Shown here piece by piece: positions 32,592 through 39,741 of a DNA stretch of 64,000 nt. Both the position numbers and the translations under genes were made by a program. This stretch comes from CBDCUQ01 sp965222835 (GTDB lineage Bacteria > Pseudomonadota > Alphaproteobacteria > Rhizobiales > Hyphomicrobiaceae): assembly GCA_965222835.1 (NCBI GenBank), contig CBDCUQ010000002.1, forward strand, positions 1 to 64,000, in the 5' to 3' direction. The notes under the pieces are model-generated. The model had not been told where the DNA came from. It searched no databases and was given only the letters and a program-made list of their open reading frames with translations. Positions within the stretch are counted from its first letter, which is position 1. Each line of letters begins with the position of its first letter.

Positions 32592-32876
32592 TTATGTCTG
32601 TTTGCCTTTTCGTCGAAGCAGCGCTGCGAGCAGCGACCCCTTATACATTTTCCCGCGCTCCGGGTGTTTTGGGTCAACAAGCTGCTGCTCCGGTTCTTCT
32701 CTCCGCTTGCATCGCGGCAGATGTTTTTCAAGGCTGTACTTTGTGTCAAATAGATTGCCGCAGAACGGGCACCGTGAACCGTTCGCCCATTTCTTCATAA
32801 GTGCGTCGCGCACCATAGCGTCTTCGGACACTGCCGCCGCTTTCTTCGCGGCTCGCAACTGCTTCATACGACGCAT
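32592..32876 (-). CDS. C2H2 zinc-finger protein
   Basis: 94 residues. CPFCGNLFDTKYSLEKHLPR then C: two Cys, a hydrophobic pair, then His and Cys at the classical C2H2/C spacing. Flanked by basic helices (MRRMKQLRAAKKAA and MYKGSLLAALLRRKGKQ). Likely DNA- or RNA-binding. Confidence 0.6.
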   Translation of the reverse strand: MRRMKQLRAAKKAAAVSEDAMVRDALMKKWANGSRCPFCGNLFDTKYSLEKHLPRCKRREEPEQQLVDPKHPERGKMYKGSLLAALLRRKGKQT

Positions 32877-32888
32877 TCGTTACGGCTC

Positions 32889-33107
32889 CTATCTCTTGAG
32901 AGCCGCGCGCAGCGGTTCTGCAATCTTGGCGGCGGTTCCATAATTGCCGCATGTTTCACAAATGCGCAGTGCTTCCTTTAGCGCGGCCTCAAGCTCTGCA
33001 ATGCGGCTACGCAGAAGTCCGTTTAGCTCTGCTCCGCCGTCACTCACAACTCGCGTTTTCCGATCTTCGGTCAGCTCATGCAAACGGGCTCTCGATTTGC
33101 TGTCCAT
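32889..33107 (-). CDS. Unknown helical protein
   Basis: 72 residues. RSRIAELEAALKEALRICET is a helix/coiled coil, followed by a CETCGNYG site. Starts with the upstream stop overlapped (TAATGG). Function unknown. Confidence 0.52.
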   Translation of the reverse strand: MDSKSRARLHELTEDRKTRVVSDGGAELNGLLRSRIAELEAALKEALRICETCGNYGTAAKIAEPLRAALKR

Positions 33108-33298
33108 TACCGCTCCTTATCTAGCCGGGAAGTTTCGAATAACCATGATGGGCCATCCACCCGAAACGAAGACGGCAAGGCCGGGACACTCAGGCGAAGT
33201 GACGATGGTAACAGGAGGGCCGCCGCCAGTTGGTATGTGATCCATCTTTCTTCTCGCAGATGTGCGGCCTGCCACCTTTGGCAGTTGCGTTCGATCAT
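33107..33298 (-). CDS. Possible small protein
   Basis: 63 residues: MIERNCQRWQAAHLREERWI then a hydrophobic AAALLLPSSLRL. Start and stop overlap both neighbours as in the rest of the block, but composition is not convincing. Kept at low confidence because otherwise a 190-base hole would break a tightly packed operon. Confidence 0.4.
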   Translation of the reverse strand: MIERNCQRWQAAHLREERWITYQLAAALLLPSSLRLSVPALPSSFRVDGPSWLFETSRLDKER

Positions 33299-33513
33299 GA
33301 GCTTTTTACCTGGTCCTCATTCTCTTCTGCACACGCGACAAGTGCGGCTTGAGATGTTTCATGTGCCTCATGCCACGCTGCTTTCTTTTCAGCTTCCTTG
33401 GGGTCGTAGCACCCGGCAAGCAGCAGACATAAAATGACGGCCCAATTGCGAAGGCCGCGCTCAAGCTGTGCGATGCGCTCATTCGCTTCTTTGCGTCGCT
33501 CTGCATCGTCCAT
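33295..33513 (-). CDS. Small protein with lipobox-like segment
   Basis: 72 residues from ATG 33513 (GGAG eight bases upstream). A charged N-terminal helix (DAERRKEANERIAQLERGLR) leads into NWAVILCLLLAGCYD, which has a lipobox (LAGC) but an unusually long charged lead. C-terminal part is Glu/Ala-rich. Could be a lipoprotein or a membrane-anchored coiled coil. Confidence 0.5.
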   Translation of the reverse strand: MDDAERRKEANERIAQLERGLRNWAVILCLLLAGCYDPKEAEKKAAWHEAHETSQAALVACAEENEDQVKSS

Positions 33514-33529
33514 GCTCAAGTCTCCATTC

Positions 33530-33751
33530 TTATGAATCAATTTCGCGGTACGGGTATCCCGAACCTCCGCACGACGGACACGTGCCACCAACCGGATGAA
33601 ATCGGTTTTGCTCATCGTAGGCATGGCGCACCCCAGTCGCATTACAATCGCCGCATTCAACTTGGTCCCAAGGAATAATTCTTGCGGCTAGATCTCCACG
33701 GCCCTCTGAAAGGTGGTTCTCGACCCTGCGTCGGATGAATTCGCTGGTCAC
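33530..33751 (-). CDS. DnaJ-type zinc-ribbon small protein
   Basis: 73 residues. CGDCNATG and CPSCGGSG are two CxxCxG repeats as in the DnaJ zinc centre. N-terminus is basic and helical. Several proteins of this block share the motif. Function unknown. Confidence 0.58.
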   Translation of the reverse strand: MTSEFIRRRVENHLSEGRGDLAARIIPWDQVECGDCNATGVRHAYDEQNRFHPVGGTCPSCGGSGYPYREIDS

Positions 33752-33764
33752 GGCTCAACCCTCC

Positions 33765-33983
33765 TTAGTCTTGTGGTGCGGGCAAGTACACACCTGCCGC
33801 ACTGCCACCACTACCCGTCGTGACAATCATGCTTGTCGAGTTGTGTTCGCGGCGCTGCTTTAGCTCGTGCTCAATAGCCGCGTCGAGTTCGTCCATCGTG
33901 CAACAGCGACGGCCGCCAATAGTCATAGATGAGTGAAGGCCGAATTGCTCGACGTACCCTCGTATGGTCTGTGCATCGTTCAT
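33765..33983 (-). CDS. Unknown small protein
   Basis: 72 residues: MNDAQTIRGYVEQFGLHSSM, CCTMDELDAAIEHELKQRRE helix, then a Gly/Ser-rich end. No family recognised. Confidence 0.55.
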   Translation of the reverse strand: MNDAQTIRGYVEQFGLHSSMTIGGRRCCTMDELDAAIEHELKQRREHNSTSMIVTTGSGGSAAGVYLPAPQD

Positions 33984-33999
33984 GCGTTTAGTTCTCCTT

Positions 34000-34155
34000 T
34001 TATTTGATCCGGCCCAAGCCGCGACATACTTTGCACTTTACGGGCCACGACTTCTCAACCAACGCAGTCAAACCGAATGTGAAGACTGCTGAGAACCAAT
34101 CGGTAACCTCTGCTACTTCGCCCGTGCCGCGACACTTCGGACAGACATCGCACAT
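34000..34155 (-). CDS. Small DnaJ-type zinc protein
   Basis: 51 residues from ATG 34155 (AGGAG ten bases upstream). CPKCRGTG and CKVCRGLG flank a hydrophobic middle (WFSAVFTFGLTALVEKSW). Zinc binding likely. An in-frame start at 34191 is possible. Confidence 0.52.
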   Translation of the reverse strand: MCDVCPKCRGTGEVAEVTDWFSAVFTFGLTALVEKSWPVKCKVCRGLGRIK

Positions 34156-34168
34156 GCTCTTGTCGCTC

Positions 34169-34663
34169 CTATCGTTGACACTCCGCATCATCCGATGCGG
34201 CTAGGCTCTCATATAAGCGGTCCCAGTACATGCGATCATCAATTGTCAAGATCATGCCTTCCGATGTATCAACATTGGGACCAGCGGCTGCGATGTGCGC
34301 AATGCACGTCCACGCCTTGGCTTGATCTCGCTGCTCGTCGGTTAGGTCTGCGTCATTAAGCGCGAGAAGGTGCGGACACTCGCGGCATTTTTTCCCAAGA
34401 CAGCAAGTTAGATGGTTGTCTTCAATGTGCTGCTTTTCAGGTGCACAGCAAGTGCACTGGACATGCACTTTTCGAAGGCGGCCTAAGCGTTCCATCTCAA
34501 AGAGTTTAGGAAGTCGTTCGGATTCTTCGCGCATGGACATAGCGTCGTACATGAAGCGTGGCCATTCATTAGACCCCATCTTATCTTCGGAAAACTTGTT
34601 CACCGCCCAATGCCAAGGATAACGCCAGCGGCTGAAATTCTTAATGTCATCGCAATAAGCCAA
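34169..34663 (-). CDS. Conserved phage protein with Cys clusters
   Basis: 164 residues. CTCCAPEKQHIEDN then CCLGKKCRECPHLLALNDAD is a pattern I have seen in hypothetical phage proteins; six Cys probably bind metal. The C-terminus is acidic with helices. Unknown role. Confidence 0.6.
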   Translation of the reverse strand: MAYCDDIKNFSRWRYPWHWAVNKFSEDKMGSNEWPRFMYDAMSMREESERLPKLFEMERLGRLRKVHVQCTCCAPEKQHIEDNHLTCCLGKKCRECPHLLALNDADLTDEQRDQAKAWTCIAHIAAAGPNVDTSEGMILTIDDRMYWDRLYESLAASDDAECQR

Positions 34664-34722
34664 GTTTGCCTCCCTAAGTTGACAAAGAGAACCGCACCCC
34701 GTTTCCAGGGTGCGGCTTGCTC

Positions 34723-34950
34723 CTACTCGACTTGCTTCGGGCCGTGGCCCTTCGGATGAATGAAGTCACCAAGTTCATTGATCTCAGTGTCCGGGTGGAT
34801 TTCGAACACCGCAACCCTTGCACCGCGTTCATATTCCAGCATGTGCCGTTTCAGTGAACGCTTGGCTGCTGCCGCCGTTTTGGCCTTGGCCCATGAGCCC
34901 GGCCATGATACGGTCATAGCAACATAGGCGACTTCTTGTGCTGTCGTCAT
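34723..34950 (-). CDS. Unknown small protein
   Basis: 75 residues. VAMTVSWPGSWAKAKTAAAA, KRSLKRHMLEYERGARVAVF, then EIHPDTEINELGDFIHPKGH. Alpha/beta, basic. No family recognised. Confidence 0.55.
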   Translation of the reverse strand: MTTAQEVAYVAMTVSWPGSWAKAKTAAAAKRSLKRHMLEYERGARVAVFEIHPDTEINELGDFIHPKGHGPKQVE

Positions 34951-34954
34951 GTTA

Positions 34955-35191
34955 TCATCCTTGACGCTTGCCAGTGCCGCCGCAATCGGGACACTTCACG
35001 AAATGCCAACCGTCATCGGCTGGGTTTTTGTCTTCGGCTTCCTGCCATAGCTTCCGATACGTGGGGTCCGTCTCGTCGTGTTTGATGGGAACAACGCCCG
35101 TTCCCTCACATTGGCCTTTGCACATTGTCGCTGGGTCTGGATATGGGATGCCCAAGGCCTCATAACGGTCGGTATATTCAATGCTACTCAT
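34955..35191 (-). CDS. DnaJ-type zinc-ribbon small protein
   Basis: 78 residues. CKGQCEGTG and CPDCGGTG flank a 35-residue charged loop. The start has GAGCG upstream. Same motif class as neighbours at 33530 and 34000. Confidence 0.55.
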   Translation of the reverse strand: MSSIEYTDRYEALGIPYPDPATMCKGQCEGTGVVPIKHDETDPTYRKLWQEAEDKNPADDGWHFVKCPDCGGTGKRQG

Positions 35192-35200
35192 AATCGCTCC

Positions 35201-35416
35201 TTATTTATCTGACGGGCTGTCTGCCTGCTTCGCAGAATAAAAGTCGCCGTCCCCGTTTTCACGCTTGCCGCCCAGCTTTGAAATTCGTTCTTCCTCGATT
35301 TCGTTGAGCAGCGCTGCCAGCCGTGTGGCGTGGTCTTTTGTGAGCCACGGATGAAAGAGTTGTGTTCCGACATCATGGTCTCGCATGACGTGCCAGTTGT
35401 TCTCCTCGTGCGTCAT
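35201..35416 (-). CDS. Unknown small protein
   Basis: 71 residues: MTHEENNWHVMRDHDVGTQL, then FHPWLTKDHATRLAALLNEI and a charged end. Next to the resolvase gene. No family recognised. Confidence 0.55.
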   Translation of the reverse strand: MTHEENNWHVMRDHDVGTQLFHPWLTKDHATRLAALLNEIEEERISKLGGKRENGDGDFYSAKQADSPSDK

Positions 35417-35425
35417 GAATCTCTC

Positions 35426-36046
35426 CTATTTCTTGGGGCGTCGCGACCAAACGAGTGCCGTCTGGTGCGAAACCTTTTTCCGAAACTGTTTGCGTATCTG
35501 CTCTTGTATCTCGCGCACGGTCATACCTTCCTCGCGCCACTTACGGATTTCTGCAATCTCTTTGTCTGTGAGCTTCTTAGGCTGTCCGAACTTCGTGCCG
35601 CGCTCCTGTGCGCGTTTGACGCCTGCCAGCGTGCGCTCGCGTATGGCGCGGGCCTCGAATTGTGCCGCCGCCATAATGACGTGCATGAGCAATTCGCCGC
35701 CCGATGTGCCGGTATCAATGTGCTCTGAGAGCGATTGAAACGATGCACCCGCTTCTTCGATCTGGTCGAGGATTTTGAAAAAGTGGCGCATGTTGCGGGC
35801 GATCCGGTCAAAGCGCCACGCCACGAGCTTGTCGCCCGGCCGCAGCGTCTTGAGCACCCACGCAAGGATCGGACGGCTACGGGCATTTGCTGAACGCTTC
35901 TCAACATGAATGTTCCGGCGCTGCACCCCGGCCCGTTTGAGGGCCGCGATTTGCATGTCCAAATTTTGGTCTTCTGTGCTGACCCTGGCATAGCCGATCA
36001 AGCGTCCTTGTTTCTGCGACACATCACATTCCGCCGTAATCCCCAC
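35426..36046 (-). CDS. Serine recombinase (resolvase/invertase family)
   Basis: 206 residues from GTG 36046. The catalytic domain has YARVSTEDQNLDMQIAALK with nucleophile Ser about 23, then RPILAWVLKTLRPGDKLVAW and RFDRIARNM (catalytic Arg), QSLSEHIDTGTSGGELLMHV and MAAAQFEARAIRERTLAGV (E helix). A C-terminal helix-turn-helix (LTDKEIAEIRKWREEGMTV) follows. Its size fits a small resolvase, not a large integrase. It could resolve multimers or invert DNA. It is transcribed divergently from the RNA/tRNA operon. Confidence 0.85.
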   Translation of the reverse strand: MGITAECDVSQKQGRLIGYARVSTEDQNLDMQIAALKRAGVQRRNIHVEKRSANARSRPILAWVLKTLRPGDKLVAWRFDRIARNMRHFFKILDQIEEAGASFQSLSEHIDTGTSGGELLMHVIMAAAQFEARAIRERTLAGVKRAQERGTKFGQPKKLTDKEIAEIRKWREEGMTVREIQEQIRKQFRKKVSHQTALVWSRRPKK

Positions 36047-36060
36047 CCGATTTGTCCACC

Positions 36061-36107
36061 TTATTAACAGGGATTACCTTGACAGGTCAAGGGGCGCAGT
36101 TTATATA
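36061..36107. promoter_or_regulatory. Face-to-face promoters sharing a palindrome
   Basis: Rightward: TTGACA (36079-36084), 17-base spacer, TATATA (36102-36107), a near-consensus promoter. Leftward: TTGACC (36090-36085), 18 bases, TAATAA (36066-36061), toward the resolvase. Both -35 boxes lie in CCTTGAC-AG-GTCAAGG (36077-36092), so one bound protein could silence both. Confidence 0.75.
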
Positions 36108-36110
36108 GGT

Positions 36111-36216
36111 GTGGACGGCGCGGAAGAAAGCCCTAGCGGGAGACATGCCCCGCGTAAATGAGCGCCCGCCGAAAGGCGGGAGGTAAGCTGGTTAGAGTCC
36201 ACGCAGCCGCGCCGTC
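36111..36216 (+). ncRNA. Unassigned structured RNA with competing or pseudoknotted stems
   Basis: Immediately after the promoter. GACGGCGCGG (36114-36123) pairs perfectly with CCGCGCCGTC (36207-36216). Inside are GCGGG/CCCGC (36136-36140 with 36149-36153) and CCCGCC-GAAA-GGCGGG (36165-36180). GTGGAC (36111-36116) can also pair with GTCCAC (36197-36202), which crosses the outer stem: either a pseudoknot or an alternative fold. No coding frame. It does not match a riboswitch or ribozyme class that I can name. Confidence 0.65.
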
Positions 36217-36240
36217 ACCGAATTGAGAAAGGCCGCTTAA

Positions 36241-36302
36241 ACAAAGTCCCCTGACGAGCCGGTGCAAGCCCGGCGAAACCGCCCAAGGCGGTCGGGTCAA
36301 TG
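36241..36302 (+). ncRNA. Type I hammerhead ribozyme
   Basis: All core elements are in order: CTGACGA (36251-36257), stem II GCCGG/CCGGC with loop TGCAAGC (36258-36274), GAAA (36275-36278), stem III CCGCC/GGCGG (36279-36291) closed by A-U, and UC (36292-36293). Stem I is CCC (36248-36250) with GGG (36294-36296), then an internal loop. Stems II and III are closed and stem I open, so it is type I. Predicted cut between 36293 and 36294, leaving 42 bases before the tRNA. Confidence 0.82.
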
Positions 36303-36335
36303 CAAGGAGATTAAAACCGGAGAGACGTGCAACAC

Positions 36336-36412
36336 ATCGCTATAGCTCACTTGGATAGAGCATCAGCTTCTGGCGCTGAAGGTAGCGGGTTCAAATCCCG
36401 TTAGCGGTGCCA
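36336..36412 (+). tRNA. tRNA-Gln (anticodon CUG)
   Basis: 77 bases including an encoded CCA. Acceptor ATCGCTA/TAGCGGT, D stem GCTC/GAGC, anticodon stem TCAGC/GCTGA with loop TTCTGGC (anticodon CTG), variable AGGTA, T stem GCGGG/CCCGT with loop TTCAAAT, discriminator G as expected for Gln. It reads CAG codons. It lies just downstream of a hammerhead ribozyme that could trim its leader. Confidence 0.92.
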
Positions 36413-36474
36413 TTGAGGATGGCACTCACCCCTCAAGGCTGCAAGACTTCAGGCTGAAGGATGCAAGGTTAACA

Positions 36475-36537
36475 ATGGGCAAGTTCGTTAGGATGATGTG
36501 TCAAGGATGCGATCAGAATGACCAGGGGCGAGTTTAG
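36475..36537 (+). CDS. Possible 20-residue peptide
   Basis: ATG 36475 has AAGG six bases upstream and encodes MGKFVRMMCQGCDQNDQGRV, with a CxxC. It is the first frame after the tRNA. Too short to be sure. Confidence 0.3.
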   Translation: MGKFVRMMCQGCDQNDQGRV

Positions 36538-36602
36538 ACGCGCGACAAACCGGAACTTCCCTGGCTTCCCCTGTAGGTGGCCCATAACTTTTTGGAGGAC
36601 TT

Positions 36603-37112
36603 ATGAAGATCATTGAAGCCATGAAGAAGGTCAAGGCAAACAAGGAAAAGATCGCCGATTTACAAAAGAAGATCGCTGACAACTCGGCGCACCTGAGCAT
36701 CGAAACGCCTGCCTATGAAAACGTCCATGACAAGATCAAGGAGTGGGCACAGTCCTGTGATGACTTGAGCCGTGAGAACGTGCGGCTTCTGACGGCGATT
36801 GGACGGACCAATCTTGAGACCAAAACCAGCATTACGCTTGGAGGCAAGGAAGTCACCAAGACGCTGGCGGAATGGATTTGGCGCCGCCGTGAATATGCGG
36901 CTCTTGATCGGAAGACGTGGGAGCAAATGGGTGACCGTGGGCTCCGCGAACAGCGCGGCACGTCTTCGACGGGAACGGACATTGAAATTAAGATCATCCG
37001 CAACTTCGATCCCGAACGTCGCGACACGATGGTCGATCAGTACCGCTCCGAACCGCATGAGATTGATGGGGCTCTGGAAGTCGTAAACGCCGTAACCGAT
37101 CTTGTGGAATGA
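36603..37112 (+). CDS. DIP1984-like helical protein
   Basis: 169 residues. An N-terminal coiled coil (MKIIEAMKKVKANKEKIADL) with a helix pair after it, then LLTAIGRTNLETKTSITLGG and LAEWIWRRREYAALDRKT. The order coiled coil, I.RTN..T, TL.. and a basic helix resembles the DIP1984/septicolysin-annotated family. Function in phages unknown. First sizeable gene of the rightward operon. Confidence 0.6.
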   Translation: MKIIEAMKKVKANKEKIADLQKKIADNSAHLSIETPAYENVHDKIKEWAQSCDDLSRENVRLLTAIGRTNLETKTSITLGGKEVTKTLAEWIWRRREYAALDRKTWEQMGDRGLREQRGTSSTGTDIEIKIIRNFDPERRDTMVDQYRSEPHEIDGALEVVNAVTDLVE

Positions 37113-37137
37113 TTTGTCAGAGAAAGGCCGGACACCG

Positions 37138-37413
37138 ATGGGACGATATAGAAAAAAACCAATCGTGATTGATGCCGTTCAATATGCTGGCCACGGCAGC
37201 GTTCACGGCAGCGCCAATGATATTCCCGAATGGTTTTTTGAAGCGTTCGAAGATGGAACGCTGGTCCCGACTAATGGGGCTGACCCATTGCGCGTAACCA
37301 CGATGGAAGGTGACATTGTGGTGTCACCGGGAGACTGGGTGATCCGAGGCGTGAAAGGTGAGCTGTATCCCTGCAAGCCAGACATATTCGAAGAGACTTA
37401 CGAAGCTGTCTAG
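37138..37413 (+). CDS. Conserved small phage protein
   Basis: 91 residues from ATG 37138, directly after AGAAAGGCC. YRKKPIVIDAVQYAG, then GDWVIRGVKGELYPCKPDIF and EETY is a widely found phage protein pattern (RKKPVxIxAxQ ... GDWIIxGVxGExYPC). Role unknown; small beta fold likely. Confidence 0.75.
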   Translation: MGRYRKKPIVIDAVQYAGHGSVHGSANDIPEWFFEAFEDGTLVPTNGADPLRVTTMEGDIVVSPGDWVIRGVKGELYPCKPDIFEETYEAV

Positions 37414-37429
37414 AAAGGACCGCTTGGAA

Positions 37430-37648
37430 ATGAAGGCATGGACTGACTACCCCATCGTAGAACTTGGCGATACTCCGAACGTTGAAGCGCCCGTCCGCGA
37501 GTGTAAAGTACATTCCTACGACGGCGACAAGCGCTGCTGCGTTACAGTCGAAGGCGTCACATTGAACATCAAGGCGGGCTACCTCTATTCGAAGCCGGGA
37601 CGGCTTGGTGAAGTGCCAGCTATCGACCCCGATCAACTGTCAACTTAA
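37430..37648 (+). CDS. Unknown small protein
   Basis: 72 residues from ATG 37430, preceded by an AGAAAGGACC leader. MKAWTDYPIVELGDTPNVEA, then RECKVHSYDGDKRCCVTVEG and YLYSKPGRLGEVPAI. Beta-rich, three Cys. No family. Confidence 0.6.
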   Translation: MKAWTDYPIVELGDTPNVEAPVRECKVHSYDGDKRCCVTVEGVTLNIKAGYLYSKPGRLGEVPAIDPDQLST

Positions 37649-37658
37649 GGCCCCAGGC

Positions 37659-37796
37659 ATGACAGAGCGCGAAAAAATCGCTGATTACTTAGAGCGGCGC
37701 GCGAAGTTTTGGGATCAGTACGCCAGCCATGTGAATGTTGCGAAGACCTTGCGCAATGAAGCACTCGCTATCAGAAATGGCGAGTTTGAGAAATAA
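37659..37796 (+). CDS. Unknown small helical protein
   Basis: 45 residues from ATG 37659, after an AAGGCC leader. MTEREKIADYLERRAKFWDQ and VAKTLRNEALAIRNGEFEK form two helices. No family. Confidence 0.5.
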   Translation: MTEREKIADYLERRAKFWDQYASHVNVAKTLRNEALAIRNGEFEK

Positions 37797-37814
37797 ACGG
37801 AAAGGTCCGAGACT

Positions 37815-38042
37815 ATGACGCGCTTCGAAAACGTATCATGTAGCCAATGCGGTCAGACCTTTGGTCCCGGCGATCATGGGTTCTCGCATTGCGATCAACA
37901 TCAATCTGTCGATGTGCGGGCGCGGATAGCCTTGCAGGGATGGCTGCTTGATCGCGGATACACCTACAACCAAGTTTCAACCGATGACGGATTGATTGTC
38001 GCGCTTTGGCAGGAAATCGACACACCGAAGGATCAAGGATAA
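37815..38042 (+). CDS. Zinc-ribbon-like small protein
   Basis: 75 residues. CSQCGQTFGPGDHGFSHCDQ then H gives a C2/CH zinc site. The rest (ALQGWLLDRGYTYNQVSTDD) is mixed. Leader AAAGGTCC precedes it. Confidence 0.55.
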   Translation: MTRFENVSCSQCGQTFGPGDHGFSHCDQHQSVDVRARIALQGWLLDRGYTYNQVSTDDGLIVALWQEIDTPKDQG

Positions 38043-38054
38043 GGCCGCTTTGAG

Positions 38055-38423
38055 ATGACGTTCCCGCTTGCCACTGTCGAAAACTTACGAAGTTTGGCCG
38101 AGTTGCGCGGCGCGCTTAAGAACGCCAAGCCAGACGAAAAAATTGCAGTGTTTGAAAAGTACCTAGCGGAAATCGTTGAAAGGATAACGCCAGAAATGAC
38201 TACGAAGAAGCTCACTACCGCCATCGCAACCGATATGGTTGACCGCATTGAAAAGCTGCAACGGCAGATCAATAACATTTATGCCGAGGCCGATTCGTAT
38301 GACGGAGCTGGCAACAGCAATGTGATCCGTGACGCCGTGAAGGCGCGAGATGCAATGCGAGAGTCTGAATTTGAGGCAGCGGGTTTGCTGGAGAGTTTCG
38401 ACGCTGAAGACGAGGCTGCCTAA
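38055..38423 (+). CDS. Unknown helical protein
   Basis: 122 residues, almost all helix (ENLRSLAELRGALKNAKPDE, VDRIEKLQRQINNIYAEADS, VKARDAMRESEFEAAGLLES). May form a coiled-coil oligomer. No family. Confidence 0.58.
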   Translation: MTFPLATVENLRSLAELRGALKNAKPDEKIAVFEKYLAEIVERITPEMTTKKLTTAIATDMVDRIEKLQRQINNIYAEADSYDGAGNSNVIRDAVKARDAMRESEFEAAGLLESFDAEDEAA

Positions 38424-38446
38424 GATCAACGGAAAGGCCGCACGGA

Positions 38447-38839
38447 ATGACATTTGAAGGCGACAATAAGTTGAGCGCGAAAGATCGACACCTGTGGTCG
38501 CTCTGCTATTCCACGCTCTGCCGGTTCGGGTGCCCGACAATCTTTAAGGTGACGGGGCCTGATGTGCGCTACCGTTTGGACTGCCACATTCGGTTCTATG
38601 TACCCGGGAGCCACCCGCTCGCCGCAGAGGTTGTCGACTATCTTGAGACTGAACTGCGGCCTGAAATCATGGCAAGCGAGACCGTCGATGGTGAGTACCG
38701 CTACGGCACAAGCGTAAGCGTCGATCTGTTCACGGGACTCGATTGGTATCTTGACCGCAACCAGCTTGAGCCGATGATCGAAAACGCCGTAGCCGAGTTC
38801 AACCGGATGTTGGAAGACCGCCAGCGCAAGCCGCAGTAG
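38447..38839 (+). CDS. Unknown small protein
   Basis: 130 residues. Contains CYSTLCRFGCPTIFKVTGPD and a beta-rich middle (YGTSVSVDLFTGLDWYLDRN) with a helical end. Preceded by the extended leader RATCAACGGAAAGGCC. No family. Confidence 0.58.
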   Translation: MTFEGDNKLSAKDRHLWSLCYSTLCRFGCPTIFKVTGPDVRYRLDCHIRFYVPGSHPLAAEVVDYLETELRPEIMASETVDGEYRYGTSVSVDLFTGLDWYLDRNQLEPMIENAVAEFNRMLEDRQRKPQ

Positions 38840-38861
38840 GAATCAACGGAAAGGCCCGGAT

Positions 38862-39350
38862 ATGTCGCTATATAATGCGCTCTTTGGTGTTAATCCATTT
38901 GCTGGGTTGCTTCTGGAAGCGCTCGGAACGCACTCCGGCAATGTGCCACGGTTTCGTGACTGCTATCTATCCGAAGATAAGTCAGAAATTATCATCCACA
39001 CCAGAACTGGTGGCGGCAACCGGGACGAGTACGAGAAGGGTGGCGAGTATTGGGAAGAAGGTCAAATTGATAACGATGCGCTTCGTGCACTTCCCGGCTT
39101 CAAGTATGATGCCGATGACGACTTCGATTGCACCTATGCTGATTTTCACTATGAAATTCCAGAGGCGTTTAAACCAATGATCAACACCTTGGCTGATCTT
39201 GGGGCCACAAGTGATCCCGCAAAACGATGGCGAGAGTTACTAGACAATATGAACTCTGGCGACACGACCAAACCAGACGTAAAGCGTGCTCTTGATGTTG
39301 GCGAGAAAATCATGGGTCAGATCAATGATGTCATGAAACAGCAACGCTAG
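38862..39350 (+). CDS. Conserved phage protein (MSLYNALFGVNP family)
   Basis: 162 residues. MSLYNALFGVNPFAGLLLEA, VPRFRDCYL, then IIIHTRTGGGNRDEY and DDDFDCTYADFHYEIPEAF are a pattern I recognise from many phage genomes. Function unknown; the GGGNRDEY block is the best conserved. Preceded by the AATCAACGGAAAGGCC leader. Confidence 0.72.
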   Translation: MSLYNALFGVNPFAGLLLEALGTHSGNVPRFRDCYLSEDKSEIIIHTRTGGGNRDEYEKGGEYWEEGQIDNDALRALPGFKYDADDDFDCTYADFHYEIPEAFKPMINTLADLGATSDPAKRWRELLDNMNSGDTTKPDVKRALDVGEKIMGQINDVMKQQR

Positions 39351-39371
39351 GAATCAACGGAAAGGCCGGTT

Positions 39372-39590
39372 ATGCCGATAGTCAGCTGCACAGAAGAAGA
39401 GCTTATCGCCAAGTGCGAAGAGGCTGGCGAGCGAGCATCTCGGCTGTGTGCGATGGATCGCGACAGGGCAATGGATGAGGCGCAAAGATTTCGCGCAGCC
39501 TTAATGAGAATTGCTTGCCTAGACCAATCGACCGATTTGTTATGGTGGCAAATCGAAGCGCGGAAGGCGCTGGACGAAAATCAAGGATAA
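39372..39590 (+). CDS. Unknown small helical protein
   Basis: 72 residues: MPIVSCTEEELIAKCEEAGE, then AQRFRAALMRIACLDQ and WWQIEARKALDENQG. Same leader as its neighbours. No family. Confidence 0.52.
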   Translation: MPIVSCTEEELIAKCEEAGERASRLCAMDRDRAMDEAQRFRAALMRIACLDQSTDLLWWQIEARKALDENQG

Positions 39591-39597
39591 GGCCCTC

Positions 39598-39729
39598 ATG
39601 TCGGACGACAAAGAAGAGAAGCCGCCACGCGATCCAACCGTGCCGTGTCCCGACTGTGGCCACGTCGATCTCTACACGGACTACTACGACAAGTGCTATA
39701 AGTGCGGTCGTGGAATTTACGAGAAGTAA
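39598..39729 (+). CDS. Tiny zinc-ribbon protein
   Basis: 43 residues. CPDCGHVDLYTDYYDKCYKC then G gives two CxxC knuckles, a rubredoxin/zinc-ribbon layout. Leader AAGGCC three bases before ATG. Probably binds zinc. Confidence 0.6.
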   Translation: MSDDKEEKPPRDPTVPCPDCGHVDLYTDYYDKCYKCGRGIYEK

Positions 39730-39741
39730 GAAAGGCCAGTT

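Noticed and set aside
35426..36046. Serine recombinase as a phage integrase
   Set aside because: Only 206 residues, resolvase size; no att-like core repeats were seen beside it.
36263..36273. GGTGCAAGCCCGG reminiscent of a cobalamin riboswitch box
   Set aside because: It forms stem-loop II of the hammerhead; no other B12-box elements are near.
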